Of a stretch of DNA of 64,000 nt, positions 47,639-61,323 are shown one piece after another. The notes beneath the pieces were generated by a model. That model saw only the letters and a list, made by a program, of their open reading frames with translations, made no database searches and was not told the origin of the DNA. Position 1 is the stretch's first letter; every line of letters begins with the position of its first letter. The position numbers and the translations under genes are program-made. The stretch is from Eunapius fragilis (taxonomy: Eukaryota > Porifera > Demospongiae > Spongillida > Spongillidae): positions 2,801,363 through 2,865,362 of the forward strand of contig OY811993.1 of the NCBI GenBank assembly GCA_963681505.1, given 5' to 3'.

Positions 47639-48721
47639 CTAGTGATAAAGAAATGCCCCTGCACCGAAAGTAATTGCCAAAGTTAATTTCTGTTTCAATA
47701 CATCCTTTGATGGGTACTCGGGCAGAGACAGAGTATTGAAGCATGTTGATGCAGTGGGAAGCATGGCAGATGCTGGTGGCAAATGAAATTTGAACTAAAT
47801 AGTCAAAAAAAAAAAAATCCTGTCCCGCCCTGCACCAAAATATTATACTTAAAAGGAACCAGTAATGGCTGTATGTAGTCTCTGGCCCTATGAAGCACAT
47901 CAGTCTGCCCTTTCTCATATATAATACATGAATGTGTATATACCATATGAACACTTCTTGATATGAAGTTCCCATTTGCCAATATCATCACAAGGTAGGC
48001 AGGCACAACCAGTGGTGAACTGCAGGAAACGACTTTTCTCTTCCTGCAAGTAAAAACATTATTCATTGCGTTGCAAAAAAATAAATAAATAAAAAACATA
48101 CACGTAATTATTAATACCTCACTGAATGCAGATAGTAGTTCCCAGAGCCAGACAATAACTGGTGATTCCTTGGAATAGCCGGTATATTTAGTCTTCTGCT
48201 GCATCATTCCCACATCTATTGTGCGTAAGCCGCTAATAATCACCTCAAGCTCGTAAGCAGAAAAACACTTCACAAAGTGCTGAGGTACAAGAAGGTCAAA
48301 GCCCTGCTTCATGCTTGAGAGTTGCTGGTTGATGCAACCTTAAGAGACAAATGGATGGCAAGGAATGTGCAATAGGACAGTGTCCAGCAAAATCACCCTT
48401 GTGATACTTTATCAAATTTTCCAGGACAAGCAAAAGAAAAGTAACGCTTGCATTGAAATGCATGGCTAATTATAAATTCAGGCCTAATAACTTTATGATG
48501 GATAGTCCAATTTAGGATGCGTAAGGACCATTTGATAGAAGTTCTTTGGAGTTCACGGAAAATGAAAAAATTTGAAAACTTGAAAAACTGTCCAGAAGAG
48601 TGATTTTGCTGGACACTGTCCCAAATACTACTAATGGTATTTGCATACCAAATAACTCGGTTTAGGCAAATTAAATGTGCAATACATACATAATACACAC
48701 ATACACATACATACATACATA

Positions 48722-48784
<63 letters not shown>

Positions 48785-51700
48785 CATACTGTGCACTATA
48801 CAGACCAAAAATTTAGCCCCCCCCCCACCTTCCTCCCAGAATATCAATAACCTTTAAGGTACCATTGGTACATCTTGAAAACAAACTGTTCCCTATTTTC
48901 TATTGTAACTTCCTTGCTGCTGCCACCTTTCTCAAGCTCTACTGTCTCTACCCTGCCAAAGTGGGCAACATTCACATCAAAGTTCATTGCAAGCTCTGCC
49001 AGCTGCTCTTGATTTTCACAATGCAATATCTCAATGAGACTTCTGCAAATAATAAAATTCACAACATATTAAAAGCCTACATTTCACATACAGGTGTTTA
49101 AGAACAATATGGAATAGTCTCAAAAAAACTAGCAAGGCATGAGCAGGGTCTAATTATTTACATTAGCTTAGTTATTGTTATCTGGAATAATTGTTATGTG
49201 GAATCGTATAATCTTGATTCAATTTATTGCAATGATAACTATTATAACGGGTTGATCTAAAGGCTCACAATAAATACAATGTAATTCATGTATTTAGTTA
49301 CATTTCGATATTGATATTTAAAACATACCACATGTTAAATACTATATGAAATTATTATCTTCCCTGATTGGGAGAGTCAATTACATACGAATGAATGTAC
49401 ATGTATTAAATACAAGTAATAATCGTTCAACATGGCAAACAACTTCTTTCATTCTTATATACACCGGCAAATGCAAGCGCATTCAGATGTAAAGAAGTGT
49501 GTCTGCTCAACCTGCTTGCATACCTGTCCTAGCCCCATGCATGGTACAATGTATACATGATGATACCCGCTCAGCACATAGAATTTAATAACCGGAAGAA
49601 ACTGCACTACTAGATCACACATGAAGAGAATGCATCATGTCTCACAGGTACAGGGAAAGGTTCTCCAACTTGACATCATCCAAGGAACATGAAACTCCAA
49701 GCAGGAACTTGTACACAGAGGGTGTAAACCTAACAAGTAGCGTGTGACCTATAAGTGGAGGTGATGGTAATGGCAGGCACACACTAACGACGCTATATGT
49801 GTTACCTTCACAGATTGCTTTGGCAAGAATTTTTCCAAAGAACGTGAAATACACAAGGTGGTTGGGGTTTACACCTGATGATGGGCTTGGCTTGTAAAGG
49901 CCATTGACAGAATGAAACAAGTTATAGTTTGGATTGACCATCTCCAAGCTTAAGAGATGAAAGAATTCCCTGAATATTGTCAGAAACAGGATTACAGAAG
50001 TGGATTACAAATATTGTATTAATTGTGCAGCTGCAGGCTGCGTGCATGCATGCAATCTTAAGTATATAGTGGCCTTTGCATTATTTTGAAATGGAGGGAT
50101 AAAAGATGTATGTAAACTAGATGAAAGAGCTCACTTTGCTATGCCTCCAGCATCAATTCCAGGCTCATCTTCAAAGCGCACCCTGACAACCTGGTGGAAC
50201 ACGTAAGCATGCATCACTTCCATGGCGCTCCCTAGCACGTCACTCCTCTTGATGGTAAGCGTTGGGGTTGATCCAATGGAGTGGTTCTGATGAAGGTGTG
50301 CAAGCAGCTGCTTCAAGTTCTCTGAAAAGGCCTTGGTGTGGGGTGCTACGGTGAGCTCCACTGGGCATAAAGGCACCTGCTCTCCATGTACAGTAATGTT
50401 CAGGACGCCTGTCCCAGGAGTGTCGGGGGTAAATGAAACCATAACGATATGACCATTGTCCTCGCTTTCAATCAAACGCCTAACAGCAACACTCTGGCCA
50501 TTGTAGGTGGCAACTACATGTTTCACTGCGAATGCCCCTTTAGAGCAAGGGTTACCCCACTTGTCAAAAGTATGCAAGTGGCACGCAAACGGCTCGTTCA
50601 GAGCTGCAGCGGTGCTGCCCAGCTCCAGTCGACAGTGAGGCGCATGCGGACTGCCGCTGGAGATGGCCACAGATGCCATCACATGCCGACGCCCTTGCAC
50701 CGTCATGGCGATGACGTCAAGCAGTCCTGCGCAGAAGGCCTGGCAGGTGAGGCTGTACACTCCGGCACCCTCGTGGAGGACAGCACAGTTGACGTCGCCC
50801 CTTTCAGAAGTGCGGCGCAAGGATGCGTTGCGGATGTCATCAAGGGACATGCTCGGGGTAATGTCGCCCTTCTCGCCATTCTTGATGAAAGCTCGAAAAA
50901 AATAGCTCCCGCCCGCAGAGTGCGGATTGCAATATATGTCCCTGGCTTTCACATACAGCACAAATGGAACACCGGCAGTGTAGGGGCCAAAGCAGGTTTC
51001 TTCATTAATAGCAGTGTGGTTGAGTTTGCACCAAAGATGCCAATGAGAAGGATTTTAAGTTCATGCAATGTAACATGACTACATTGTATAGCGAACATGT
51101 ATGACCATGAATGTGCAAACAAATTAAATGCACTCATGCCTGGTCGCCTACTTGATAAGGTCTGATGTTGGCGCATACAAGAACACAAATCCCCAAAGTG
51201 ATAATCTTAGTATTTAAATAATCACACACTGAGAAAAGCATTATGTCAGTATTCAGAGAACAACAAAACCAGATGTGCGAAAAGTACACAGCCATGCCGC
51301 AATGTACATACGTACCATGCACACATCAACATACATATATTTCAAACCCCATGCCTATACACATTTCAAGATCCAAACTTACCCCTACATGGTGCACAAG
51401 TGGTGTTAAACGTTTTTCTCTTTGACACAATGCTATGAGCAGGCGACATTGGACCTGGAAGGACATAACATTGAAGAGGAAGGAACTCCTTCTGATCAGC
51501 CCAGTGGATACACATAACTGCCTGGCACGAGCTACAAACAGCCAACACCTTGAAGGCTCCACTGACGCAGCAGCGAAGAGAAATCCTATAACGTCCTCGT
51601 CCAAGAGGTATGCTGTGCAACTTCTGATGACGCATTGAGGTACCAAGTGTCAGTATTTGGACAGTGGGGCACTGATGGTTAATCCAGTCTTTTGTCTTGC

Positions 51701-54700
51701 CAATATTTGAGCAAACGCTGAGGTAGTGAAGCGGCCCCTCGGATGATGCGTACATCTTGAGTTGGGCTAGCCTTGGAGAACCAGATATGGGAGTGGAGCC
51801 TAAGGGCTTCGTCGTTCTTGACTTGGTGCTTTGAGGTGATGGTGGTTCGGAGCCTAAATTAGATTTGTGCATTGTTGAAGGCAAGCCTTTCGGTTGAAAT
51901 GAACACCTTCTGTGTTCAGGTAGTGATAGTGATGGTGAGGTCCAGTCACAACGACCTTGTGGGTGGGACACCATGAAGACAAGGGGTGTGCCTGCAGTGG
52001 TTTGTCTGACGCCACCACTTCCAACATGGTACATGCTCTGCTGATCACATTCTGATGTTGAGACAAATATCTTCATCGGTGAACCATTAATATGCAGCTT
52101 GTTAACTAAGATTGCCATGCTGTGATGCCCACACTTCTGGGGAGTCCACTCAACAGAAAATAGTCCTGGCTTAAAAATGATATAATTACTTGTGGACAAA
52201 ATCTGGTCTGTGGACGAAAGAGCACTTGAGTATTGTTTCCCACCAAGAGGTGCAACACGTACTTCTATTGTACAGCCTCCAATGGAGGAGAGCACATGTT
52301 TGGTGTAATCCACTAGGTGAAATGTAATAGTTTTTTTACAGCCAAGCACTGGATATAGAAGACCAGGACTATTTTCCCAGTCAATATAGCTTGCATACGG
52401 GGCAATGGTTCTGCTACCAAGGTTATCGATCCTCTGTCCAGATGGTAGGCACGCCTGCAAGACGTCATTGTACAGACAATCCATAACACTGCAGTCCATT
52501 TCACTCAGGTTAATACTATAGTGGAAAGAGCCATTCTGCAACAAAAGCCTTGAGTGTTCGTAATTGCTGAGGACAATGTGGATTCCTGCACTCAGTAGTT
52601 GCCTTATGATCGACAGCATATGCGGTTTGCAGGAGATTAGTTTTACCACGTTGCTGAAAGTCAACAGAAAGTATTTAATTTTATTAAGCTGCTTAAGGTA
52701 TGTCAAGCACTTAACAGATGCTTCTGTCACAGTGACCATACTACCCTGATCAGTTTCAACCACATACAAAGTGGCCATCTCAATGCATAGCCTACACTTG
52801 GTTAATTTACATAGCTTGGGCAGAAAGCTATCGTAAAAGAACTTCAGCAAGCACCCTTTACGATATTCAAACTCCATTTTGCATAGACACATTGACAGAT
52901 CCCTCAAGAGATACTCGTGCCAATGCCTCACCCATTCATGAACATCATAACCTACAAATACTTCGACTTCAAGTGTCTTTTGCTTAAAGCTAACACTGAG
53001 CTCACTTTTTCTGCTGACAACGGATATTCTGATGATCACATGGCTTAGAAATGCTGCTAGCTGGGAAGAATGGCCAGACATGAACATGGGTAATTTTGTA
53101 TCAGTGAATACATATGGATATTTAACACCAGGCCTTCGCATAAGTTTGAGAGCCAGGTGGAAATCCTCCAGTATCAATTGCACAACTAAAAAATAACTGC
53201 CAAAAGTGTTGGGATCAACAATAGAGAGAGTCTCGTCAAGCTCTACTGAAACTTCAAGAGCGTAACAAAATGTCTTGGCTATTGACCTGGCTATGTTTTG
53301 TGCAAATGTGGCGATGGAGTCCTTTAGTAGATACTGTGTACGTGTAGGGAGTTGGGGGCATTCAAGTCCCTTTGCAGTGACCATCGGCTCAGGTGTGAAA
53401 CATGCAGGAAACAGAATAAAATTTCCCTCTGGTAAATAAGAAACCACAATGTGTACGTGGTCATTTGATACAACAGCCGTTGGCATAGCAGGGCACAGAA
53501 CGCATGCCAGTGTAACAGCAGTTAAGTTAGGAAACTGTTGCAAGTTGGTACAGAACTGTCCAATAACTGCATGCGAAAACACAAGGGCCTCCACCCATAA
53601 AGGCACTCTTGATGTGTGAAAATCAATGTGTGTAGCCATTACTTGAAGGAATGAGTTCCATTCAACATGCAATTGTATTCTACTAGTAAGCTGCCAGGGG
53701 TTGCATTGGGTCCGCGCTTTGCAATGCCCATCAATGTGCTCGCATTCCATGTCAGTCCAACTGTGTGCCAGCCACAAAGTAGGGAGCAGCGAGGACTGCT
53801 GGACGGTGGATTGGAAGAATGCATTGACAATGTGAAAGTAACCTAAATCATCAGAGAATATTACGTTGGAGAGAGGGGTAAGAGGGATGGCACTGTCTGT
53901 GTTGTCAATCTTTATACCAAGCTGACTCTGAAGAATGAGGCCTGTTTCCAATCGAGTGAGGGCCGCAGCAACATTAAACCCTCTTGACAGTTTTTCTTTT
54001 GGAACATTGTGGACCAGTTCAGATTTTAACATGAAATGGACAAAGCAAGAGTCATTTGCACAGCATGCTGCTTCAAATAGTTTTTCAAAATCGAGAGTGA
54101 CTTTTTTGGACAGCAGTATATTTGTAGCTTGTATAGCCTCAACAGCACGACTACTTGCAATGGCAAAGCAAATTATCTTAGTCCACGAAAATTGGAGTGG
54201 CATATCTGAACTGAGAAGGTCATTGGTTTTCATATAGGTAAAAACTAGTGGATTCAAGAGTGCTTCAGCAAACAAATCATTGTTCAACACAAGACCAGAA
54301 GAGGCTTCCAATATATTTAACGCCAGAGAACTGTGCCGGGCTTTCAGTGCACATGCAAGCACACACTGTAATGTTTTACAGTTTCTGATATTCAAAAGCG
54401 GAAAACATGTGTGTGTGTCCAGTGCAACATCTGCACTACTCTTGTTCCTTTCCATCATGAGTCTGAACCAGCCAAAAGCACGTTTTGCAGTTTGTATGAC
54501 TTGAATCTTAACATTCTTCATCACCTTGTCTCTCACTGTAGCCAAAGACATGAGCTCAGATGCTTCTAAATAATATCCCATTGCAAATGCAAGATGCAGG
54601 GGACAGATTCCAGCCTTGTTGTTTCTCAAGCACAGAGTAGAAGCCTCCTTTCCGAGTGCTTTGCATATCACCCTCACGGCTGAAGGGTTTTTACTCATCA

Positions 54701-57572
54701 CAGCATAATGAAGTAGGTTGTCTTTGCTTTCGTGGTGAGTGAACTGAACCACTGACCTTGGTCCTGACTGCAGTAGGGCCTTCATACTCTCTACATCCCC
54801 ACGCAATGAGACCATTGCTAGTGGAGAGTGTCCTCGGTGGTCTAAATCATTGGCAGTGTTAAGAAGCTCAGCGTCGAATAGAGCCTTCAGAAGAGCTTGT
54901 AACAGAGGAAAGCTTCCACTCAACTTGCACACACGATGAATAATTTCTATTTTGTTCTGCTGAAGGTAATGCAGAACGTGGCCAGCCAGCTTTCCTAGAG
55001 TCTCCAGGCAGGCCTCAACCATTGGCATGACACCATACCAACATCCGTAATAGAAGAAGCTGCTGCAGATGCTGTTGTACATGTGCTTATGAAATGGAAA
55101 ACACTGTCCCATTCGCATGGTGTGTTGCAGATGATTGTGCTCTTTGGGACCACAGCTGGATTTACTTGCTGCATTCTTCATCATCGTGTGGAATGATCCG
55201 GTCAGTAAACTGTCCGCAAACATCTGATGCCTTGAATAGAATATTGTCTCTATGCAGATACAGCTCTTCTCCATCCACGTCTGCAGGTTCTTTGGCATCA
55301 AGGGGAAGTTGGGTACTCGGCTACACAGCCTGCCAATGTGCCCGTTGGCCACAGCACTTTCCCACGCAGAAGGCCACACACCCTCATTGCATAAGAAAAT
55401 GTCGTCTGCAGCGAATGGGATGCACTCCAACAGATCCGCAAGTCCCCACAGACCACACCAGTGGAGGACGGCAAGGTATTTGGGATGGGACCTGAGCTGA
55501 CTTAGGTCCCTCTCTGAAATGCTCGCCACGGCCTGCAGAGCCAAGCGTTCGTTACCTCCTTCGGCTGCACCAAGCAGCACACTGCACCAGAAAGTTAGGT
55601 TCTGGGGTGGACGGGCATCGTCTTCTGACACTGAGCTCTGGGTTAGGTAATGCAAGTACTCCAACAGGTTTGCTCTGTTGTACTTTGACGCGAGATGGAC
55701 TGTTGCGTCAATAAAGTCAGTGTGGCAGTTTGTGGTTTTAGCTACCTGCATCAGTACTTGTAGTGCTTCCTTGCTGCCATAGCGCGCTACACTGTCCTGC
55801 AGAGTCCTTTTGTCAACCTCATAATAGCCTTCAATGGACACGATTGGTTGAATGTGTTCCACGCGGTCATATCTGACAGCCATGCATAACAGCTTAAGCT
55901 GCCAGTAATGTCTACATTGTTTCAAGCTCTTCATGGTATAAAGGAATGCACCAAATATGGCATCTGCTGCTTTTTTTTTGCCACGACGAAGAGCCATACA
56001 GAGTGCATCATAGTATCTCTCACTCATGTATTGTTTATTTAGTGAGTAGGACTTATGAAACTGGTGGAGCTTTATTAAATTTTGACCGGCTACCTCTACC
56101 ACCTTCCACAGACCTTTTGAGGCTGCAACATCCACAGCTGTCAGAGGAATAAATAAAGCAAACTGTGCCAGAATGTCATCAAATGCCTCAGCACCTGTCT
56201 TGCATGTTTGCAGGGTGGCAAAGTTTACAGCAAAGTCCAGGATGGACAGGAGCTCATTACATATGACGACCCCACCAGACACCTGGAAACATTCACGAAA
56301 TGTGGCAAGAAAGGATAATGTAGCACGTTCTAAGGCTGCTTGCAATGGATGAAGTGAAGCGGGAATTTGTGCAAGACCTGCGTCATCTGCCTGTGCAGAT
56401 AGACGCCTTGAAAATTCTGCACTGGACTCACCATCTAATGTATCAGACAGGCACACTTGCATGTCCTTAAGAAATGACAGGAGCGGCGTGAGATCAGGGA
56501 TGAGGCTAATCAACAGGAGGAGGTGGATGAGGGGTCCACCACCCTGGGCACAGAACAAGGAGGTGCGGTCCTGGCAATGCAAGGCCAGCGCCTCCATAAA
56601 GGAGGGTAGGGCAGCCGGGTCTCTCACCACTGGGCTGAACAAGCGAGGTAACAGGTTCAGTTCTTTCAGAACATGGCGCGCAAACTGGTGACCGCCGTGA
56701 CACCACCTGGTCTGGTCTTGAGGCGCTCGAGCGGATAGGTGATAGTATGGAGTCAGCGCCAGATGGAGGATGCCACCCAGGTATAAACACGGAGGCAGCG
56801 AACTGCAACCAAACCTCTCCGCACACAAGGTCAGTATGTCGAGGTGGCCACTCACCACGGCAAGGAGGAGGGGCGACATGTTGTGCGAGTCGCTCGTGTA
56901 CAGCACATGCGCATCATCGGGCTTGGCTATCAACATTTTTACTTCCTCTAAGTTACCAGCTGCACAGAGCTGATGAAGTACGGTGCTCATGGTGCTGAAT
57001 CGATTATTACAAAAAGCGATAAGGCTCTTGAGTACACCGATATCCTTCACAAGGCTGTTTGTGCCTCTGAGTGATTGCTGTATGCGTCGAAGTAGGAACA
57101 GAAATGAGCTGTGGTTCTTATCTGGAAGGGATAACCAGTTTGTCAGCACGTAGAAAAACATTGAGAGAAATGGTTGCAACAAGAATGTTGCTACTTCACA
57201 GCCACCTTTTTGTTGGAGGGAAGCACAGAAAATGTTTTGACACGCACTCATGAGTTCCAGTGTATTAAAGTCTGGGATACACGATACAAACTGAAGGACC
57301 TTTCTCCACAATCCATTGTGAGCCATGGTGAGAAGTGCAGAGAATAGTGAAGGAAAAAATCGATCTCTATCACCAGGTGAAATATAGCAGAGAGTTCCGT
57401 GCTTCAGTAGTGCATCAACCACACCCAAATTGCATCCTGTTATTGCTGTGCACAACGCAAATCTGTACAATTGCAGGGTAATGAATAAGGTGCTTTTTCA
57501 GCAATGCGTTTTTACTACCACTGAGCAAAATACTGCAATACCTTGTGCAATATCTTGTGCACCACACACACA

Positions 57573-57633
<61 letters not shown>

Positions 57634-60600
57634 GCACGCATGCACATGTGCACAGAAACAGTTTCAACAGCATTACTTGTACATACTTGCCATCCCTGCA
57701 AGGTACAACTGGGGATGCTCCTTTCTCCACAAGTAAGGAGATTGCCCAAAGACACCTAAACTCAACAGCAACATGTAGGAGCTGATTCAGATCAACCTTC
57801 TCGCTAAAAGATTGGACGGTGAAAACGATGATAGTGCAGAATCTTTTGAATCCCATTCACTACATACCAAGTTAATACTCCTTGCACCCTAGACATTAAT
57901 TGTATTCTCCCGCTCTAGTTAATCATTAGAAGGACTTACTTTGCCAGAATATGGCTTGCAATTCTAATCTGATCTGCTTCCACTCCAAATGAAACACTGG
58001 GTATGCCTGTATTAAAAAATGTATGCAAATGCTCACCTCCAAATACACAAGATAATTTCAGAAAAGTAGGAGTTTTTTTAAAGCCACACCAATGCATGGT
58101 CCTAAGCAGTACAAAAAATTCATATGATACCTCTTTTACATTACTAAACCTTATCTCTAATAACCTATTCCATTCTTGATTGGCTGATATTGCATAATCA
58201 CATGGAGTATGTGCAATTTGTTTGTCTATGATCAAAAGATTTGCCCAACTGTTTCTGACCCCCATATGATGCAAGTATACACCAAGCGAGTGGCAAAACA
58301 ATTTAAATTCAACTCACCATTTGTTCTGCAATATTCAGTTGCTTTCAGCACATAGCACCAATGAGGCCTATGAAATAACGACATAATAACATTATGTCCA
58401 ATTTAATAGTTGTATTGGGATCAAATAGTGTTAATTTTGCATATGAACTGTCTCCTACTGAATGCAAATAAAAAATGCACAAGCATGATATACGTGTTCC
58501 ATTCTGAGTAGTTTATACTCTGACTTCCTTCTACATGTACAATATCCATACCATACCCTGCATGCACATCCCATGTAGTATATAGAGCACCATGTATTAT
58601 GTACCTAAAGCTAATGTAGTACATACATCATGCACTATCACCATGTATTATGTACCTAATGGTAAGTTAGTACATATATCATGCACTATCACCATGTATT
58701 ATGTATCTAATGCTAATGTAGTACATACATCATGCACCATCACCATGTATTATGTACCTAATGTTCAGAAGTGGATTATAAACACATGCAAGTGCTCAAA
58801 TACACACCATAACTGGACATATGTTCCGTTGTGTGCTTTCTTTTCCTGTTTCAAAATAGTGTGCAGTGTCGAGGTACTCCCTGAAGATAAATCAGAACAA
58901 CACACATACATATAACCAGGTACAATAGCATGCGTATGCTTGTGGAAGGATAATCAGGTACATGTATTCTGTATGTGCATGTGTCGCTCTAAAGCACATG
59001 TGGATGAATTGCCAGCCAATATGACATATGGTACACTTAGTAGGCATTAATTGATACAACTCTTCTACTGGTTGGGCTTGCAAAGAATAGATCTGAAATA
59101 TGGTTGTGTTTAATTCGAAGGTGTGTGTCGTTTTGTGGAGGGGGGAGGGGGCAGGTTGCCAACACCATTGGACCAAAGTAATCAGCAAACAACCAACCAT
59201 TAAGCCATTCATTTGAATATAGTTAGAATCAAATCCTAAAATGCCCGTATCGGGTTTAATTAAGCTATTGTTATCTTGAAAGCATTGAAAATGTAGATGA
59301 AGAATACGTGTCTAAATTTATATGCTGCTACATGAATTTCTAACAAAAGTGGTCCATTATTCAATGCATTTATGGACGCATGTGACTTACCACTGATGAA
59401 GTAATACATTAGGTCATTCCAGGTCAGTGGATGAAGTTTTTGCCACAAATGTTCGGGGAATGGAACCATCCTTAGCTGCTCGTCACATATCTCCGGGTGT
59501 AGCTGAAGCAGCAATTCATAAACAGTGCGGTCGCAGTCATCCACAAGGCCCACCAACTTCACCAGAGTGTGCTCCGTTGCCAAGGACAACACGCAGCAAA
59601 GGGCTGCCATGTTCCCAGAGAGGATAGCCACATGCAGCGGGTAGTAGCGGTGCTGCTCCTTTGGATGACAAAACGGTTGAACCCTTTGTCGCTGCTTTTG
59701 TTCCACGGCACGGCAGAGTGTGGGTGCAACCTCTTTCACTTGAATACAGGTTTGGCGTGTTTTGCCACAGCTGTGATCAAAGCGCTTCGGAAAAACGTTG
59801 CGTTTCAAGAGCCCGGGTGGCACCCTTCTAAAGAGTAGATGGTGATCCTGGGGATAGGGCTCACCACTGCTGCACACAGAAATGGTCGCACATCTCTCGG
59901 ACGCACGTGTGACCACGTTCGTGGACGGAGCGTCAGCGCTGTCGGGTGGATATCGACCGGGATCTGCAAGGACATCCACCCAGTCACTGGGACAGACGTG
60001 CTCCGCAAATGCGGCAAAGAGTGCGTGATCTGCAGAGGGCATGACCAGACACAGCCACTTGACCCAGGCCTGGGGCCTCGGCATGGAAGCAGACTGCTTC
60101 AGAGCCAGCACAAGGGCACCCAGCACGTCAGCAGCAGGCGGTTCCCGACAGGAAGCATAAAACCCGCCAATGTCGATGCCTGGTAGGGAGAGGAGGTAAG
60201 AGAACGTCTCAACGTGTCTCCCACGAGCGGCATGGTGCAGCGGACCAAGGCCGGCTTGGTCCGCCACGCCCACCCGAGCACCATGGGCAACCAGGAGCTT
60301 GCACGCTTCGAGAAACCCCGTCTTGGCAGCCAGGAGGAAGGCGCTGTGCTGCATGAGGTCGAAAGAGTGGACGTTTGCCCCCTGGCTGATGGCAAACTGG
60401 AAGAGCGTGACGTCTTTGTCAGAAATGGCACAGTGCAGTAACCAGGTAGCCTCCCGCTCCGACAAACATGGCAGCTGCGAGTGCAGTCCGCTCGGAATGT
60501 AACCCCTCGAAAACCTCAAAGCAAAGAGGAGGCTTGGCAGGGAGTGGCCCGTCCGGTCCTGCAGGGTTAGGTCGACGCGGTGATGAAAGTTGCGGAGGAG

Positions 60601-61311
60601 AAAAGCAGCGACGTCCCAGCACTTGCTGTACAGAGCAACATGACCTGGTGTGCAGCCCAGTACGTCCTGCTTGTTCAGCACCACGGATTCATTTGCCGCA
60701 GCGACGCAGCGACCGACGACTAACCTCACCATGTCCAATCTGTCTGACCTGCAGGCCAGGTGCAGTGGCGTCGAAAGCCGACTGTCGTCGGCGGACGCGT
60801 CTGCCCCGTGCTCCAGCAGCAACTCCACGCACGCCAGCCGGCCGTTCTGGCAAGCGTGGTGAAGGGCTGTCCTCCCCGTCTCGTCCCTGCGGTCAACCGC
60901 GTCAACCGCCCCCCGACCCCCAAGCACCCCGCGGAGGACCTCAATCTTACCCTCCGCTGCAGCATGAGGCAGGAGGAGGTGGCCCGATTGGAGTGGGAGG
61001 AGCCCAGGCGACTCGACGGCCAGGGACTCCAGCAGCGGTAAGGAGGCGGGGAGGGACAGCAGGTCTGAGATGACCGGGTCCCCAGCAACGGAGGCACCGT
61101 GAAGGATGAGCAGCCTTGCGCATTCGGTTCGCCCGTGCTGGAGGGCAAGGAGGAGCGGTGTGCGGCCATGACGGTCTTTGACGTCCACGTGGTGGGGGTG
61201 GGCACTTTCCAGAATGTCCTGCAGGGGCTTGGCACTGGGCCTCATGGCCGCTATGTGAAGGAGGTGGCATCCAGCAGGACGTAGGTCAGCGTCTAGCTCA
61301 GCCAGCTCCAT
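47639..61311 (-). CDS. Giant ankyrin-filamin-HECT E3 ubiquitin ligase, 3,424 aa
   Basis: Exons: 61311-59391, 58880-58808, 58367-58318, 58225-58037, 58006-57940, 57803-57687, 57462-51383, 50999-50135, 49969-49806, 49748-49646, 49042-48852, 48338-48118, 48043-47944, 47772-47639. The sum is 10,275 nt, an exact frame. The start ACCATGG lies just after a TTTCAG acceptor, so the 5' UTR is spliced. Ankyrin repeats lie at about 25-320 (GRTALHHACQNGRLACVELL, STPLHLACRS), 650-850, 960-1030 and 1680-1800. Filamin-like repeats lie at about 2525-3050 (HINGSPMKIFVS, TAGVPFVLYVKARD, TFDKWGNPCSKG, VPLCPVELTV). The HECT domain is about 3070-3424, with catalytic Cys3391 in PTASTCFN and LSLPEYPSKDVL. HECT enzymes take ubiquitin from an E2 onto this Cys and pass it to substrates bound by the N-terminal repeats. 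HACE1 (ankyrin+HECT) and AREL1 (filamin+HECT) are the nearest architectures I know; both are under 1,000 residues. Residues 1830-2520 are unassigned. Confidence 0.85.
48721..48781. repeat. (CA)n microsatellite
   Basis: CA run in the HECT-gene intron between exons 49042-48852 and 48338-48118. Confidence 0.95.
57566..57630. repeat. (CA)n microsatellite
   Basis: CA run in the intron just upstream (on the minus strand) of the 6.08-kb HECT-gene exon. Confidence 0.95.
58589..58762. repeat. ~49-bp tandem repeat
   Basis: About 3.5 copies of a unit with CATGTATTATGTACCTAATG and GTACATACATCATGCAC, in a HECT-gene intron between exons 58880-58808 and 58367-58318. Confidence 0.88.
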
Positions 61312-61323
61312 GGTAATCGCCTG

